Position numbers and translations under genes: made by a program | The notes under the pieces: generated by a model | What the model was told of the DNA's origin: nothing | Seen by the model: the letters and a program-made list of their open reading frames with translations, nothing else | The model's database searches: none | Source: Cornus controversa | Lineage: Eukaryota; Streptophyta; Magnoliopsida; Cornales; Cornaceae | Reading direction: 5' to 3' | Assembly: GCA_026545225.1 (NCBI GenBank) | Contig: CM048850.1 | Span: forward strand, 4,712,001 to 4,776,000 | Length of the DNA stretch: 64,000 bases | Shown: positions 44,600 through 57,250 of the stretch, in pieces | Layout: each line of letters opens with the position of its first letter | Numbering within the stretch: the first letter of the stretch is position 1

Positions 44600-45966
44600 T
44601 GTTACCCAAGAGTTGACCTTAGAGGGGGGTGAATAGGGTCAATGGCAATCAATGACAATTTTCTACAAATTTAAATTTCAAGAACAAATCTAAATGAAAG
44701 CAATAGTGAAATGAGGAAAATGAATTTGATGCACAAAAATTAAGAGAGAGAGTTAGAGAGAATCAAACACAAATGACGCAAGATGTAGCGTGGTTCAGAA
44801 TCTCCTACTCCACGATTCAAGATTCCTCTTGAGATTTTCCCAAATCCACTAAGGCTTCTCCTTTCGGGTGGAAAGCAAACATTTACAATGAAGCTTATAA
44901 GCTTCTTCCTTTCTCTTGCTAAGTGAAATCCTTCACCTAGTCTTCTAGGGTTCAACCAACCTTTACAATAAATGAGGAGAAGGTTTACAGCTCAAAGAAT
45001 ATATTTCTTAAAGATAAAATCTCAAATGAAAGCTCACAAGACTATTAGATATATATGAATCACAAGATGAAGCTCAAGTCTAATAAATGAGAATGATTGA
45101 GTGTTGTTTGCAATGAATATAGCTCAAATAAAATAGCTCAAGTGTTGGTTAATGAAATAAATGCAGAGCCATCAATATATATAGAGCCCCTTTGAAATAT
45201 AGTTGTTGGAAGGTAGTTGAGGGCATTAAATGCACTGAACTATCCCTTGGATTTGAATTCAGAATGTTTGAGGTGACTCAAAATGAGTTTGAGGCACCTC
45301 ATAAACTTTGAGGTGGCTTAAAGTGTATTTTGAGGTGGCTCAAAGTGCAGTTTTAGGTGCCTCAATAATTCTGAGGTGCCTCAAAGTGAGTTTAAGGTGG
45401 CTCAAAGTCAATTTGAGGCACCTCAAAAAGCCTTCTCAAAATTTCAATTTCTTCTTATAACTTTGATATGGCTCAAACTAAAGTTTGAGGCACCTCAAAG
45501 TCCTTTAACCTTTAAAGAGTCAAAATTCAAAGAAGGTTAGGACAATGAGCTTGTTTAGTCTTAGAAAATCATTAAATTGATATCAAGACCTATTTCAAGT
45601 AAATTAGAGACCAAGAAATGATATGATTGTGAATGCATGGTTCTATCATAGAAATGAGCTTCAATCATGTTATTTATAAATAACTTTGACAATGAAATCC
45701 TAGCTCTCACCAACTTATTTATACCCCATTTCTTCAAAAATGGCATTTGTCTTTAAATCTTGGGACAACACCTTCTTCTTCAATGGAATGCTTTCTTTGA
45801 CACTGTCCTCTTCATGACATCATCCTCAATGTGAATGCTTTTTTGAATAAACATCATTACTTCAAAATCAATCACTCAAATTGGGAATTAGTACAAAACA
45901 TCATTAATGATTTGTTATCATCAAAATTATAAGATTGCCCTTAGGTTAAAAACCTTTGGGTCAACA
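44600..45966. mobile_element. S: 1.37-kb solo LTR of an unclassified element
   Basis: Starts TGTTACCCAAGAGTTGACC and ends CTTTGGGTCAACA: TG...CA ends with an extended imperfect inverted terminus. ACCAC is duplicated at 44595-44599 and 45967-45971. Removing it joins the T3 LTR. There is no primer site, polypurine tract or ORF. A MITE or other TIR element with a 5-bp duplication is an alternative. The opening AGGGGGGTGAATAGGGTCAA text recalls a repeat widespread in dicots, but I cannot name it. It contains the palindrome array at 45267-45499. Confidence 0.72.
45267..45499. repeat. Ten-copy palindrome array (TTTGAGG-NN-CCTCAAA) in S
   Basis: 16-bp units start at 45267, 45288, 45307, 45329, 45351, 45370, 45391, 45412, 45462 and 45484. 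Two (45412 and 45484) are TTTGAGGCACCTCAAA with perfect 7-bp arms; the others have one to four changes. The first eight starts average 20.7 bp apart. Confidence 0.93.
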
Positions 45967-45971
45967 ACCAC

Positions 45972-47741
45972 AACATGCATAAACATCAACTAGATAATGA
46001 AAACACTCGCCAATTAAAAACATACTGTATTTATACATAATTGTCATGTCCAAACATCAACATTTAAGGCATAAGCGCCTATATACAATAAGTCAAAACG
46101 TAAATCTCCTTACACATTTCTAATTGCACTATGTCTGCATCTCAGATGTGCATAACACCAAAACAACCAAAAATAGAGTATTTCTATCTTTATAACCTAT
46201 TCATGGTTGATCACCATCGACAACCTCCTTGCCATGCCTTGAAATTGTTAATGTAGGGGGATGAGCAAAATTCAACAAGCTCAAGGTCATATGTTGTACA
46301 ATTCACCCAAGTTTTCAGATTTCATATCAATACATAAATCAATCAAAATACATAGCCTAACTACGTGTCATACTTCCTAAAATTCTAGTCAAACGTCACA
46401 ATTCGTGTTTTCATATGGCATATACATCAATATACTTGACAACAAAAAAGCTCAGTTCATTCCATGCTTTAATGCATAACTTCATCATATCTATAACATG
46501 TGACAAAAATGAATTCGGACTTAAAGTTCAACACAAAATAATCACATAACTCACATTGTTCACATTATTCTTGGAATTGTGCTCACACTCACACACCAAA
46601 ATTGAATACGTGTCGAAGCCTCATACCCCATATCCTTAGTTATTTTTGGGCTACTAACCCACCGGTAACCAAAACTCTTGCGTAAGTTTGAGGCCTTTCA
46701 ACCTTGGAGGATCTATTCCCCCTTTACTTTGTACATGAGTCATTTTTGAAATATCACTCCACACACCAAACATGTCATGTTTAGCATAGATATACACAAC
46801 TCTCAATGCATTTTCACCCATTCCATGTCCTATATTCATTTTTAGTATGTCACACATTCAACCTTTTTAACAAAATTTTTATTGAAACTAGGGTTTCAAC
46901 ACATGTCACGAAAACCTCATATATGCAATATATGTCACATGAAGTACACACTAGCAATTCATGCATTCTAAATTACATTTCAATCATTTTTTATCCAAGA
47001 AAACATAAGTACATCAATTTAAATTAAGAGCCTTATCTCAAAAGTTCATATAATCATATATAACATGAAGACATCAATTTTATGCTCATAATATGAAATT
47101 AAACTTATATTGAAAGACACAACACACACCCCCTACCTCAAGAGATAAAATCTCAAGCTACACCTCAAATCCACCAACTTAAAATTTGCCCAAACCTAGC
47201 TTTGTTCAGTTCAAAATAACACTCTCACCATGTATAACGAACTTTCCTTCTTTAGCACCTTCCAAATCAAGCCCTGAGGCCTCCAAAATCTACAGAGAAG
47301 TTAAAAAACTTAAAAGGGAAGAGAGAAAAGAGAGATACAACTTTTTAGAGAAAGAGAGATGGCTAAAATATATGAGATTTGGATATTTATAACCCCTAGG
47401 GCATAATATGACCAAAACACACCTAGTTAACTTAACGTACCTTCCTAACCTCCGTTTTTGAATCTGAAAGTAGTTATGGCCTCGAAATCAACTCTACATC
47501 TCTTCTAATATTATAATTGGTTTAAACTAAAAATTAAATTTTTCAAAAAAAATATTCGATATTCCGGGCCTACCCGACCCCTATCCCAGGTCCCGATGAC
47601 CCAAAATGAGCCGAATGGCTTATAAAACTCTTCGGACCTCTAAACAAGTCCCCACATATGCAAATCACATTTATAACATGTGCAAATTATTTTAAAATTC
47701 TATTTCAGAAAATAAATAAATAAATAATTCAGATATCTACA
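45972..47741 (-). repeat. T3 3' LTR, part right of S
   Basis: Aligns with the T2 LTRs (for example GGATCTATTCCCCC near 46708 and 51320, and CTACTAACCCACCGGTAACC at 46651). Ends AGATATCTACA at 47741. Confidence 0.88.
47384..47391 (-). promoter_or_regulatory. Candidate TATA box in T3 LTR
   Basis: TATAAATA on the minus strand, with CCTAGGG a few bases upstream. The same pair occurs in the T2 LTR at 52034-52041, so this is a plausible LTR promoter. Confidence 0.45.
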
Positions 47742-50132
47742 ACCTCCCCACCTTAGGAGATTTCATCCCCGAAATTGGACATACCTTATGAAACAAATAA
47801 ATCCGGGTACTTGGAGCGAACTTGTTGTTCCCATTCCCAAATAGCCTATTCTAATCCATTGTGCCACCACAAAACCTTAACTAAAGGAATGGTCTTACCC
47901 CTCAACACTTAATCCGTAGTGTCAAGAATTTTCACTAGTCGCTCGTCATACGACACATCTTTCTCAACCTCAATGTCTATCCAACTTAGCACATATGACA
48001 GATCCGGTTCATATTTCCTCAACATGAAAACATAAAAGACATTGTGAACACCTTCTAACTATGGTGGCAAGGCTAACCGATAAGTAACCTCACCAATGCA
48101 CTGTAGAATCTCAAAGGGTCTAATAAACCACGGTGACAACTTGCCACTTTTTTTAAATATCATCAGCCTTTTGCGTGGAGAAACCTTGGGAAACACATAG
48201 TCTCCAACCTTAAATGACAAAGATCTCTTCCTCCAATCGACATAGTTCTTCTGTATACTCTGTGTCATGACCAACCGTTTTTAAATCAACTTGATCTTCT
48301 CCGTAGCCACGTGGACTATATCCGGTCCCAAGGTAACAAACTGGTGACCTACACAACCTAACATATAATGCCTTAAAAGGAGCCATCTCAATACTAGTTT
48401 GATAACTATTATTGTAGGTAAACTCCACCAATGGCAAATGGTCTTCCTAATTTTCTCTAAAATCTATGATACAAGCTCTCAACATATCCTCCAATATCTG
48501 AATGGTACACTCCAACTGACCATCAGTTTAAGGATGAAATGTTGTACTGAAGTATAACCCTGTATCAAGTGCTAGTTGAAATACCTACCAAAATCGTAAA
48601 GTAAACCTAGGATCCTTATACGAAACAATAGATACTAGGACACCATGAAGCTTCACAATCTGTTCCATATACAACTTATCGAATTTCTCTGCGCCATCCC
48701 TGATTCGAATAGGCACAAAATGAGCTGTCTTAGTCAACCTATCGACTATAACCCAAATGACATCATGTCCTTTCTGTGATCTCGAAGGCCTCATCATAAA
48801 ATCCATGGTGATATGCTCCTATTTTCACTCTGCCACTGACAATGGTTGTAACAAACCAGCCGATCTTTGATGTTCAGCCTTAACACTTAGCCATAAATTA
48901 AGCCACATCATTTTTCATTCCCTTCCACTAATATTGGCATTTCAAGTTATGATATATTTTTGTCCCACCGGGATGTGCCGCAAGTCGAGAACAATGATAT
49001 TCCCAAAGGGCATCCTCCCTACAAGGAATAGGCACATACATATTTCCCCTAAATCATAAACCTCCATCCGAATGCAAGGTCCAATCCTTTAGAATTTCAC
49101 CACTTAAAATCCGAGTGTGAATAGCCTTTATTTCCTCATCTTGTCTTTATGCCTCAATAACCCACTAACTAGAGTTGGTTTAGCAACAAGACTAAACAAG
49201 GTAGCTGGTTCACTATCATCACTAAAGTACAAGCCCAATTTTGCTATGTCATCCATCATTTTCCATTATCGAATGGCAATGCTAGCCAAAGTCCCACGTG
49301 ATTTTCTATTCTAGGCATCAACTACTACATTGGTATTCCCCAAGTGATACTATAGATCAAAATAATAATCTTTTATGTATTCCACCTATCTCCATTACCC
49401 CAAGTTCAAATCCTTTTGAGATAAGAGATATTTAAGACTCTTGTGATCGGAAAAGACTTCAATTTTTTTTCTATACAAGTAGTGTCTCCACCCCTTCAAA
49501 GCAAAGAAAACCACCACCAATTCTAAATCATGAGTTGGATAGTTTTGCTTATCAGTGTTTAATTGTTGAGACCCATAATTAACAACCCTCTCTATTTGCA
49601 TCAACATGCAACCTAACCCATCACATGAAGCATCACAACCCCTTCTCCCGAAACCACGTTCTGGAATCACTAAACCTAGAGTGGTAGTCAACCTCTTTTT
49701 CAATTAATAGAAAGCAAGATCACAAGCTTCATTCCACATGAATTTGACTCCCTTACGAGTGAGTTTTGTCATAGGTGTCACTAACTGAGAGAAATCCTTC
49801 ACAAATCTCTAGTAATAGCTAACTAACCCCAAGAAACTCTAAATTTTAAACACATTTTTTGGACATTCCCAATCCATCATGGCTTTAATTTTGGAAGATC
49901 CACCAAAACTCGTCCTCCCGAAACCACATGTCCAAGAAACTTTACTTTCGATAGCCAAAACTCACATTTCTTGTACTTAGCATACAATTGGTTTTTCCTT
50001 AGAATTTGCAACACTGTTCTCAAGTGATTCTCATGTTCCTCCTCTGATGAAGAGTACATGAGAATGTCGTCAACAAATACTATGATGTAACTGTCAAGGA
50101 ATGCACTAAACACACGGTTCATTAAGTTCATA
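47742..50132 (-). pseudogene. T3 pol: chromodomain, integrase, RNase H and RT fragment
   Basis: Read leftwards from 50132: RT with the catalytic box [14 protein letters not shown] and the thumb ([19 protein letters not shown]), a broken RNase H ([37 protein letters not shown]), a damaged zinc-binding region, and an integrase core with SQKGHDVIWVIVDRLTKTAH. At the second catalytic site it reads VSIVSYKDPRF, where T2 has VSIVSD-type sequence, so Asp is replaced by Tyr. The C-terminus (SGKLSPWFIRPFEIL) and a chromodomain with stops (TIPLVKVLWW) end near 47780. Many stops and frameshifts show long decay. Confidence 0.9.
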
Positions 50133-50510
50133 CTTAAAGAACATGTTTATATGTTACGTGGTTAAGTGATAACATGTTTCTATGTTGCATAATAATTTGG
50201 TTATGATAAGTGCTTAGCATGAGATAATCGATTGTTGTTAACCTATCTCTTGGCTATATAACACTTTGCCACCTAGATGCCGTAGATGAGTAGTTGGGAC
50301 TGGAGTTCCTTAGGTAAACCGTTTGGTCATAGATATGACCGCGTCCCTTAGAGATTCTGTGAGGATAGCTATTGCTTAGGTACAACAACAGATTATACAA
50401 CCGAAAGAACTAAAAGTGAGAGGTGCTTTAAGTACATCATAAGATTCAAAAAGTTAAAGCCTCCTACTTTTAAGGGAAGCTCAGATCTGTTAATAGTGGA
50501 TAATTGGCTT
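50133..50510 (+). pseudogene. T5 gag, first fragment, with upstream unassigned bases
   Basis: About 50420-50510 reads IRFKKLKPPTFKGSSD then LLIVDNWL, the standard start of a Tekay gag capsid domain. GGCTT at 50506-50510 is the T2 target duplication, and the next codons continue at 59405 (LEQVTKHLRV). 50133-50400 has no feature I recognise; it may be leader. Confidence 0.75.
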
Positions 50511-52381
50511 TGTCAGGCCTTGAATTTTATACCTAGAACGGTACAAAAACTCAAGGGTGAAAAACTAAAACATCACATCTTAACGTACTTCACAACATAA
50601 CCTTAACATATATAAATATCAACTAATACATGGAATACTCATCAAGTGAACACATACCCCATCTATACATAGTTGTTCTTGTCCAAAACCAACATTTAAG
50701 ACATAGATGTCTATATACAATATCTCAAAATAAAGTTTTTCTTATACATGTCTAAATGCACCATGTCCACATCCCAAATGTGTATAACACAAAATAACCA
50801 AAAGGAGTTCTTCTAAATAATAAATCCAACTCATGGTTGGTTACCCTAGGTGACCTCCGTGCCATTTCCTAAAATTATTAATGTAAGGGGGTGAGCAAAA
50901 TCAACAGCTCGTAGTCATAAGTTATGCAATCCACTCAAGTCCTCACGTTTTATATTAATATATAAATCAATCAAAATGCATAGCATAGTTACGTGTCATG
51001 CTTCCTAACATTCTAGTCAATGGCACAATTGATTCATTCATATGGCATACACTTCAATACATATGATAATTCATAAAGCCCAATCTAGTTTCATGCATTA
51101 ATGTACAACTTTATCAGACTTGTAACATATAACAAACAAAAGAATTCAAACATAGAGTCCAACAAAAAATCAAATTGCTCTCAAAATTGTGCTCACACTC
51201 ACACACCCATACCGGATACGTACCAAAGCCCCATATCCTATGTCCATAGTTATTTTTGGGCTACTAACTCATCGATAACAAACCCTCTTGTGCAAGTTTA
51301 AGGTCTTTTCAACCCCGGAGGATCTATTCCCCCTCTACTTTATACATGAGTCCTTTCTGAGATGTCATTCCATACACCCCAAACATGTCACGTTTAGCAA
51401 ATACACACACAAGTCCTCGATGCATAAGCACCTATTTCATATCCTAGGTTCAATTTCTAGCATGTCATGCAATGAGACGTTAATGACATATACAAAATTC
51501 ATTTATTTCAAAACAATTCACATTAAGCCATAAGCTTAACACATAACACCACATCACTAGAAATCCTACATAACCTCATATATGTCAAACATTTATCACA
51601 TATGGCCTATAATCACAAGGCATGCATTTTAGGCATTCTACATCATAATTTTAGTCATTTTCATCAAAGAAAAGAAAAAAATAGCAACATAATTTCTCAT
51701 ATTTTCAATAATAATATGAAAACCTAACATTTTATGCATATAATATGAAATCAAGCTTGAATTGAAATACATAACACACGCACCCTACCTTAAAAGATTA
51801 AATCTCTAACACCCCTCAAATTTAGCAACTCAAAAATTACCCAAACCTATCTTTGTTCAGTTCAAAATGACACCCTCGCCACATAGAACAAACTTTCCTT
51901 CACTGACACCTTTCAAATCTCACCCTAAAGCCTTCAAAACTTAGAGAGGAGGAAGAAAAATGAAGAGAAAAGAGAGAACAGAAGTTCACGATTGTTTAGA
52001 AAGAAAGAAATGACTAGAAATATCTAAATTTGATATTTATAAACTCTAGGGCGTAAAATGACCAAAACACCCATAGTTCATTTAATGTACTTCCTGATCT
52101 CCGTTTTTGAATCGAAAAGTGACTATGGCCTCAAAATCAATTATACATCTCTTCTAACATTCTATTTGGTCTAAAACAAAAAATAAAATTTTTCAAAAAA
52201 ATCTCTAGTTTCTTAGGCCCCACCAACCCAAAAATTTCAAATTGAGCCAAATGGCTTAGAAAACTCCCCAGACCTTTAAACAAGTTCCTACATATGTAAA
52301 TCACATTGAAAACATATACAAATCTATTTATAATCCTATTTCAGAAAATAAATAAATAAAAGAAAATTTTGAATCTCTACA
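50511..52381 (-). repeat. T2 3' LTR
   Basis: Starts TGTCAGGCCTTG and ends GAATCTCTACA. A candidate TATA box (TATAAATA, minus strand) lies at 52034-52041 with CCCTAGAG just upstream. There is no palindrome cluster and no duplicated LTR end, unlike T1, T3 and T4. Confidence 0.92.
52034..52041 (-). promoter_or_regulatory. Candidate TATA box in T2 3' LTR
   Basis: TATAAATA on the minus strand in the same LTR position as in T3 (47384). The right LTR of T2 has TTTAAATA there. Confidence 0.45.
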
Positions 52382-52399
52382 ACCTTCCCCACCATAGGA

Positions 52400-54000
52400 G
52401 ATTTTGTCCCCAAAATCGGACATACCTTGTGAAACAAACAAATATAGGTATTTGGAGCGAACTTCTTGTTCTCGTTCCCAAGTAGCCTCTTTCACACCGT
52501 GGTGTCTCCACAAAACTTTTACCAAAGGAATGGTCTTACCCGTCAACACTTGGTCTCTAGTGTCAAGAATTTTCACCGGTCGCTCCTCATATGAAATTTC
52601 TTTCTCAATCTCAATGTCTGTCCAAATCAACACATATGATAGATCTGATTCATATTTCCTCAATATGGAAACATAAAAGACATTGTGAATACCTTCCAAT
52701 TGTGGTGGCAACGCTAACGGATAAGCAGCCTCACTAATGCACTCTAAAATCTCAAAGGGTCCAATAAACTATGGTGACAACTTGCCACTTTTTCCAAACC
52801 TCATCAACCCTTTGTGTAGAGAAACCTTGAGAAACACATGGTCTCCCACCTTAAATGACAATAGTCTCTTCCTCTGATCGGCGTAGATCTTTTGTCTACT
52901 CTGTGTCGTGACCAACCGTTATCGAATCAACTTGATTTTCTCCGTAGTTTTGTGGACTATATCCGGTCCCAAGGCAGCTGTCTCTCCCACCTCAGTCTAA
53001 TAAACTAGCGACCTAAATGGTCTACTATACAATGCCTTAAAAAGAGCCATCTCAATACTAGCTTGGTAGCTATTATTGTAGTCAAACTCCATTGATGGCA
53101 AATGTTCTTCTCAATTTTCTCTGAAATCTAAGATGCAAGCTCTCAGCATATCCTCCAATATCTGAATGGTATGCTCCAACTGACCATCAGTTTGAGGATG
53201 AAAATATGTACTAAAGTGTAATCTTGTATCAAGAGATAACTGGAAACCTGCCAAAATTTTGAAGTAGATCTGGGATCCGTATCTGAAACAATAGATATCG
53301 GGACACCATGAAGCTTCACAATCTGTTCCACATACAACTTACTGAGTTTTTTAGCACCATCTGTGACCCGAATAGGTAGAAAATGAGCTGTCTTAGTTAT
53401 CCTATCAATTATAATCCAAACGACACCATGTCCTTTCTGTGACCTCAAAAGCACTATCACAAAATTCATAGTGATATGCTCCCATTTTCACTCCGTCACT
53501 GGCAATGGTTGTAACAACCTAGCCGGTCTCTGATGTTCGGCTTTAACTTGTTGGCAAGTAAAACACTTAGCCACAAATGGAGCCACATCCTTTTTCATTC
53601 CCTTCCACCAGTATTGGCATCTCAAGTTGTGATACATTTTTGTCCCACCAAGAGGTACCGCAAGTCGAGAATAATGAAATTCTCAAAGAACATCCTCCCT
53701 ATAAGGAATAGGCACATACATCTTCCCCTTAAATTGTAGACCCCCATCCGAATGTAAGGTCCAATCTTCCACCACTTCACCTTTCAAAATTCAACTGTTA
53801 ACTTTCATTTCCTCATCTTGTCTTTGTACCTCAATTACGCCACTAACTAAAGTTGGTTGAGCAACAAGACTAAACAAAATAGCTAATTCACCATCATTGT
53901 TGAAGTACAAGCCTAATTTTGCTATGTCCTCCATCATCTTTCATTCCCGAATGACAATACTAGCTAAAGTCCCACGTGATTTTCTACTCAAGGCATCGGC
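52400..54000 (-). pseudogene. T2 integrase and chromodomain
   Basis: Read leftwards: a zinc-binding region with stops (about 53530-53680); a core with SQKGHGVVWIIIDRITKTAH and VPISIVSDTDPRSTSKFW (second catalytic Asp kept), followed by a frameshift at about 53250; then decayed text through 52740. The last 127-codon frame (52711 downward) holds the C-terminus and an intact-looking chromodomain: YEERPVKILDTRDQVL, then TIPLVKVLWRHHGVKEATWE. The usual stop is lost, so this frame runs through the polypurine tract into the LTR as far as 52328. Confidence 0.9.
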
Positions 54001-54136
54001 TACTACATTGGCCTTTCTCGAGTGATACTGTAGATCAAAATCATAATCTTTCATGTATTCCACTCATCTCCGTTGCCTTAAATTCAAATTCTTTTGAGAG
54101 AAGAGATATTTGAGACTCTTGTGATTGAAAAAGACT

Positions 54137-55900
54137 TCAAATTCTTTTTTGTACAAGTAGTGTCTCCACCCCTTCAAAGCAAAGATTACCGCTGCCAACT
54201 TCATCATGAGTTGGATAGTTTTGCTCGTGAGTCTTTAATTGTCGAGACCCATAAGCAACAACCTTCTCTCTTTGCATTAACACGCAACCTAACCCATCAC
54301 GTGAAACATCACAATATATCACATATCCTAACCCACATTCTGGAATCACCAAAACTAGAACAGTAATCAATCTTTCTTTTAACTCCAGAAAAGCAAGCTT
54401 ACAAACCTCATTCCACACGAACTTGGCTCCCTTACGAGTGAGTCGTGTCATAGGTGCTACTATTCGAGAGAAATCTTTCACAAACCTCCAGTAATAGCCA
54501 GCTAACCCCAAGAAACTCTGAATTTCAAACACATTTTTCAAACATTCCCAATTCATCACGACTTCAATTTTAGAAGGATCTATAGAAACTCCTCCTCCCG
54601 ATACCACATGTCTAAGAAATATTACTTATAGTAGCCAAAACTCACATTTCTCATACTTGGCATACAACCGATTTTCTCTTAGAATTTGCAAGACCGTTCT
54701 CAAGTGATTCTCATGTTTCTCCTTTGACGAAGAATACATGAGAATATCATCAACGAACACCACAATATATATGTCAAGGAATGCATTAAACACACGATTC
54801 ATTAAGTCCATAAATGTCGCCGGTGCATTTGTTAGCCCAAAAGGCATCACAAGGAACTCGTAATGACCATACCGTGCACGGAAAATATTTTAGAAACATC
54901 TTCCTCCTTGACTCTCAACTGATGATACCCTGACCTTAAGTCAATTTTGGAGAAACACTTTGCTCCTTTGAGTTGATCAAACGAATCATCTATCCTTGGC
55001 AAATGATATTTGTTCGTGATCATCACACGATTTAACTTCTGATAGTCAATACATAACTGTAATGACCCATCCTTCTTCTTAGCAAAAAGAACTAACACTC
55101 CCCAAGGTGAAACACTAGGACATATAAAACCCCTCACCCTCAAGTCCTCTAATTGTTATTTCATGTCCTGCAATTTTGTCGGTGTCATATGATACGGTGC
55201 CATAGAAATGAGCGTTATACTGGGTATAACAATGGAAAACTCCACATCCTGCTTAAGAGGTAATTCTGTTAACTCTTCTGGAAACACAACCACAAAATCA
55301 TAAACAACTTCGAGAAAATTTTTAAAGTTTCCCCCTCCTTCTTCGGTCACAAGACTAACTAAGAAAAAGCCATAATTACTTCGACCATACAATCCATAAA
55401 ATGACGAAGAATGAAATTCACTTTGTTCACCTACGAGGCAAAAGTAATCTTCTTCAGGTGTACACACTGATACTCTTACTCGGTAGCAATCAATATTGGC
55501 TCGAAATGCAGATAACCATTCCATCCCGAGAATGATGTCAAAACCTGTAATTTTTAGAAGAACAAAATCAAACACCAATCTATGATCTACAATTTATATC
55601 TCGCATACTTGACAAACCATGTCTAGGTTTACCCTACCCCCAACTAGCATATCAATACACAAGACTCTATCTAGAGTCGTCACCTCTAACCCTAAGGCAG
55701 ATGCAAAAGTAGATGATATAAATGAATGGGATCCGCCTGAGTCAATCAAGACTCTAGCCCACAAACTAGATACCAGAAATATACCTCAAACTATAGAAAA
55801 ACCTGCTGAAGTTTCAGCTAAAGTAATCGCACAAGCATGGCCCTGTATCTCCTGTCCAGACTGATCATTCCCCTGATGGCCGGATTATTGAGTAGAAGCA
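54137..55900 (-). pseudogene. T2 protease, reverse transcriptase and RNase H
   Basis: Read leftwards: protease ARVLIDSGGSHSFISSTF near 55740-55820 (DSGG), then FDIILGMEWLSAFRANID. RT reads [47 protein letters not shown], then a frameshift at 54850, [17 protein letters not shown] and [14 protein letters not shown]. The thumb and linker ([19 protein letters not shown]) follow, then RNase H with [18 protein letters not shown] (an Asp-Val change beside the catalytic Asp) and a frameshift near 54205. A few stops or shifts separate otherwise long frames. Confidence 0.92.
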
Positions 55901-56029
55901 TTAGGGGTCGATTCCCTCGCCAGTGGCGAACTCTGAATTGATTGTGCAGGCTATGGTGGCTGAGGAACTCTAAATAATCCCGACTATACTCCAGAAGTCT
56001 GAGAATAAGATTGTTGTGACCCTGCAGTA

Positions 56030-57031
56030 TCATAAATACTACCTTTCTTCTGTGGGCAATCTCTCACAACATGTCCCACCTGACCACATCTATAACACTT
56101 TCTCGAATCCCCCTCAGGTGTAGGCTATAGCTGTGGGCATTCTTACCTATAATGCCCCACTTGTTGACACTGAAAACACTTTACCTTATCCCGAGAGGAC
56201 CCCGTGGGCATAAAAATTATGGAAAATGATTGTGTTTGTTGTGGCCCTCGTGAGTATAAACTGTTTCCCTTATGTTTCTTATTCGGATTACCCTCCGAAT
56301 GAGAACCCATATTCTAAGACTAATTCTTTGAATCCCTTATCCTCTGAATATCATTATTGTTAGCCTTAACTAAAAATACTTGCCTAACCACCTCCTCATA
56401 AATCAGCAACTCCAAGATAGTGACCTTGGCCCTTAGCTCAAACCGAAGTCCCTTCAAAAATCTTCTTGCCTTTGTTTGTTCATTTCCCACCATCTTCGGC
56501 ACAAATTGAGATAATTCTATAAACTTAATCTCATAGTCCATCACACTCATTCCCCCCTGAATTAAGCTTATGAACTCATCTTATAGTGCTTCCTTTACTG
56601 TATCCGAAAAGTATGTCACAAGGAATAACCTCTGAAAAGTTTCCCATTCCATGTTCCTTGCTTCATAAATATGGGTCATCGACTTCCACGACAAGTCCAC
56701 CACCCCCGTAAGTTGAATAGGAACCATAGAAATCCTTAGGTCATCTTCATCAATCCTTAGCACATCAAATGCCTAAGATATTTGTTCAAGCCAATCATCT
56801 ACAGCCATAGGATTTGATCTCCCATCAAACATAGGAGGATTCATTTTTTTTAAATTATTATAGAGCGTTCATCGCTTTATCTCCACCTCATTGTGCCTGA
56901 TTTTACAGTCCATCATTGGTCGTTCTTACCAACAACTGTATGATAGCAATCATATCTCTAACCAACGGAGCCCCATCAATTAGCGATGGTGCAGGAGCCA
57001 TTCCCTTACCACGACCTCTCCATAGTGGCAT
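56030..57031 (-). pseudogene. T2 gag
   Basis: The likely start is ATG at 57031 (MPLWRGRGKGMAPAP). The capsid segments are IQLTGVVDLSWKSMTHI and EWETFQRLFLVTYF (56581-56763), and VMDYEIKFIELSQFVPKMV (56320-56550). The nucleocapsid at about 56047-56190 has two CCHC knuckles, KCFQCQQVGHYR (with a stop just after) and KCYRCGQVGHVVRDCP. Stops separate the pieces. Confidence 0.9.
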
Positions 57032-57247
57032 GATTATAATACACATAAGCAAGAGATATTTATCACAAATGCATATCAACTAATCAATTTTAAATACTTA
57101 TAAAATCATGTTATTCCACTTAACACAAATCCAAAACATAAAACATAAAAGTTTTTTAACCCCAATCCTTAGGTATCTAAACCTAATACCGAACAATCAA
57201 CCATTAACCTTCATCCTTAGGTGTTCAAACCTATAGCTCTGATACCA
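57032..57247 (-). other. T2 leader and tRNA-iMet-type primer-binding site
   Basis: 57236-57247 reads TGGTATCAGAGC on the minus strand, 3 bp from the LTR at 57251. The remaining leader has no ORF. Confidence 0.88.
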
Positions 57248-57250
57248 CGC

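Larger units (their letters stand above)
44024..50132 (-). mobile_element. T3: truncated Tekay-type chromovirus
   Basis: A minus-strand element with its 3' LTR (44024-47741, interrupted by S), polypurine tract (ACCTCCCCACCTTAGG at 47742), chromodomain, integrase, RNase H and part of RT. It stops abruptly at 50132 inside RT; gag, protease, primer site and 5' LTR are gone. Without S its LTR is about 2.35 kb. From about 45972 to 47741 it aligns well with the T2 LTR. Its first part carries the palindrome cluster and the duplicated LTR end also seen in T1 and T4. Confidence 0.88.
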
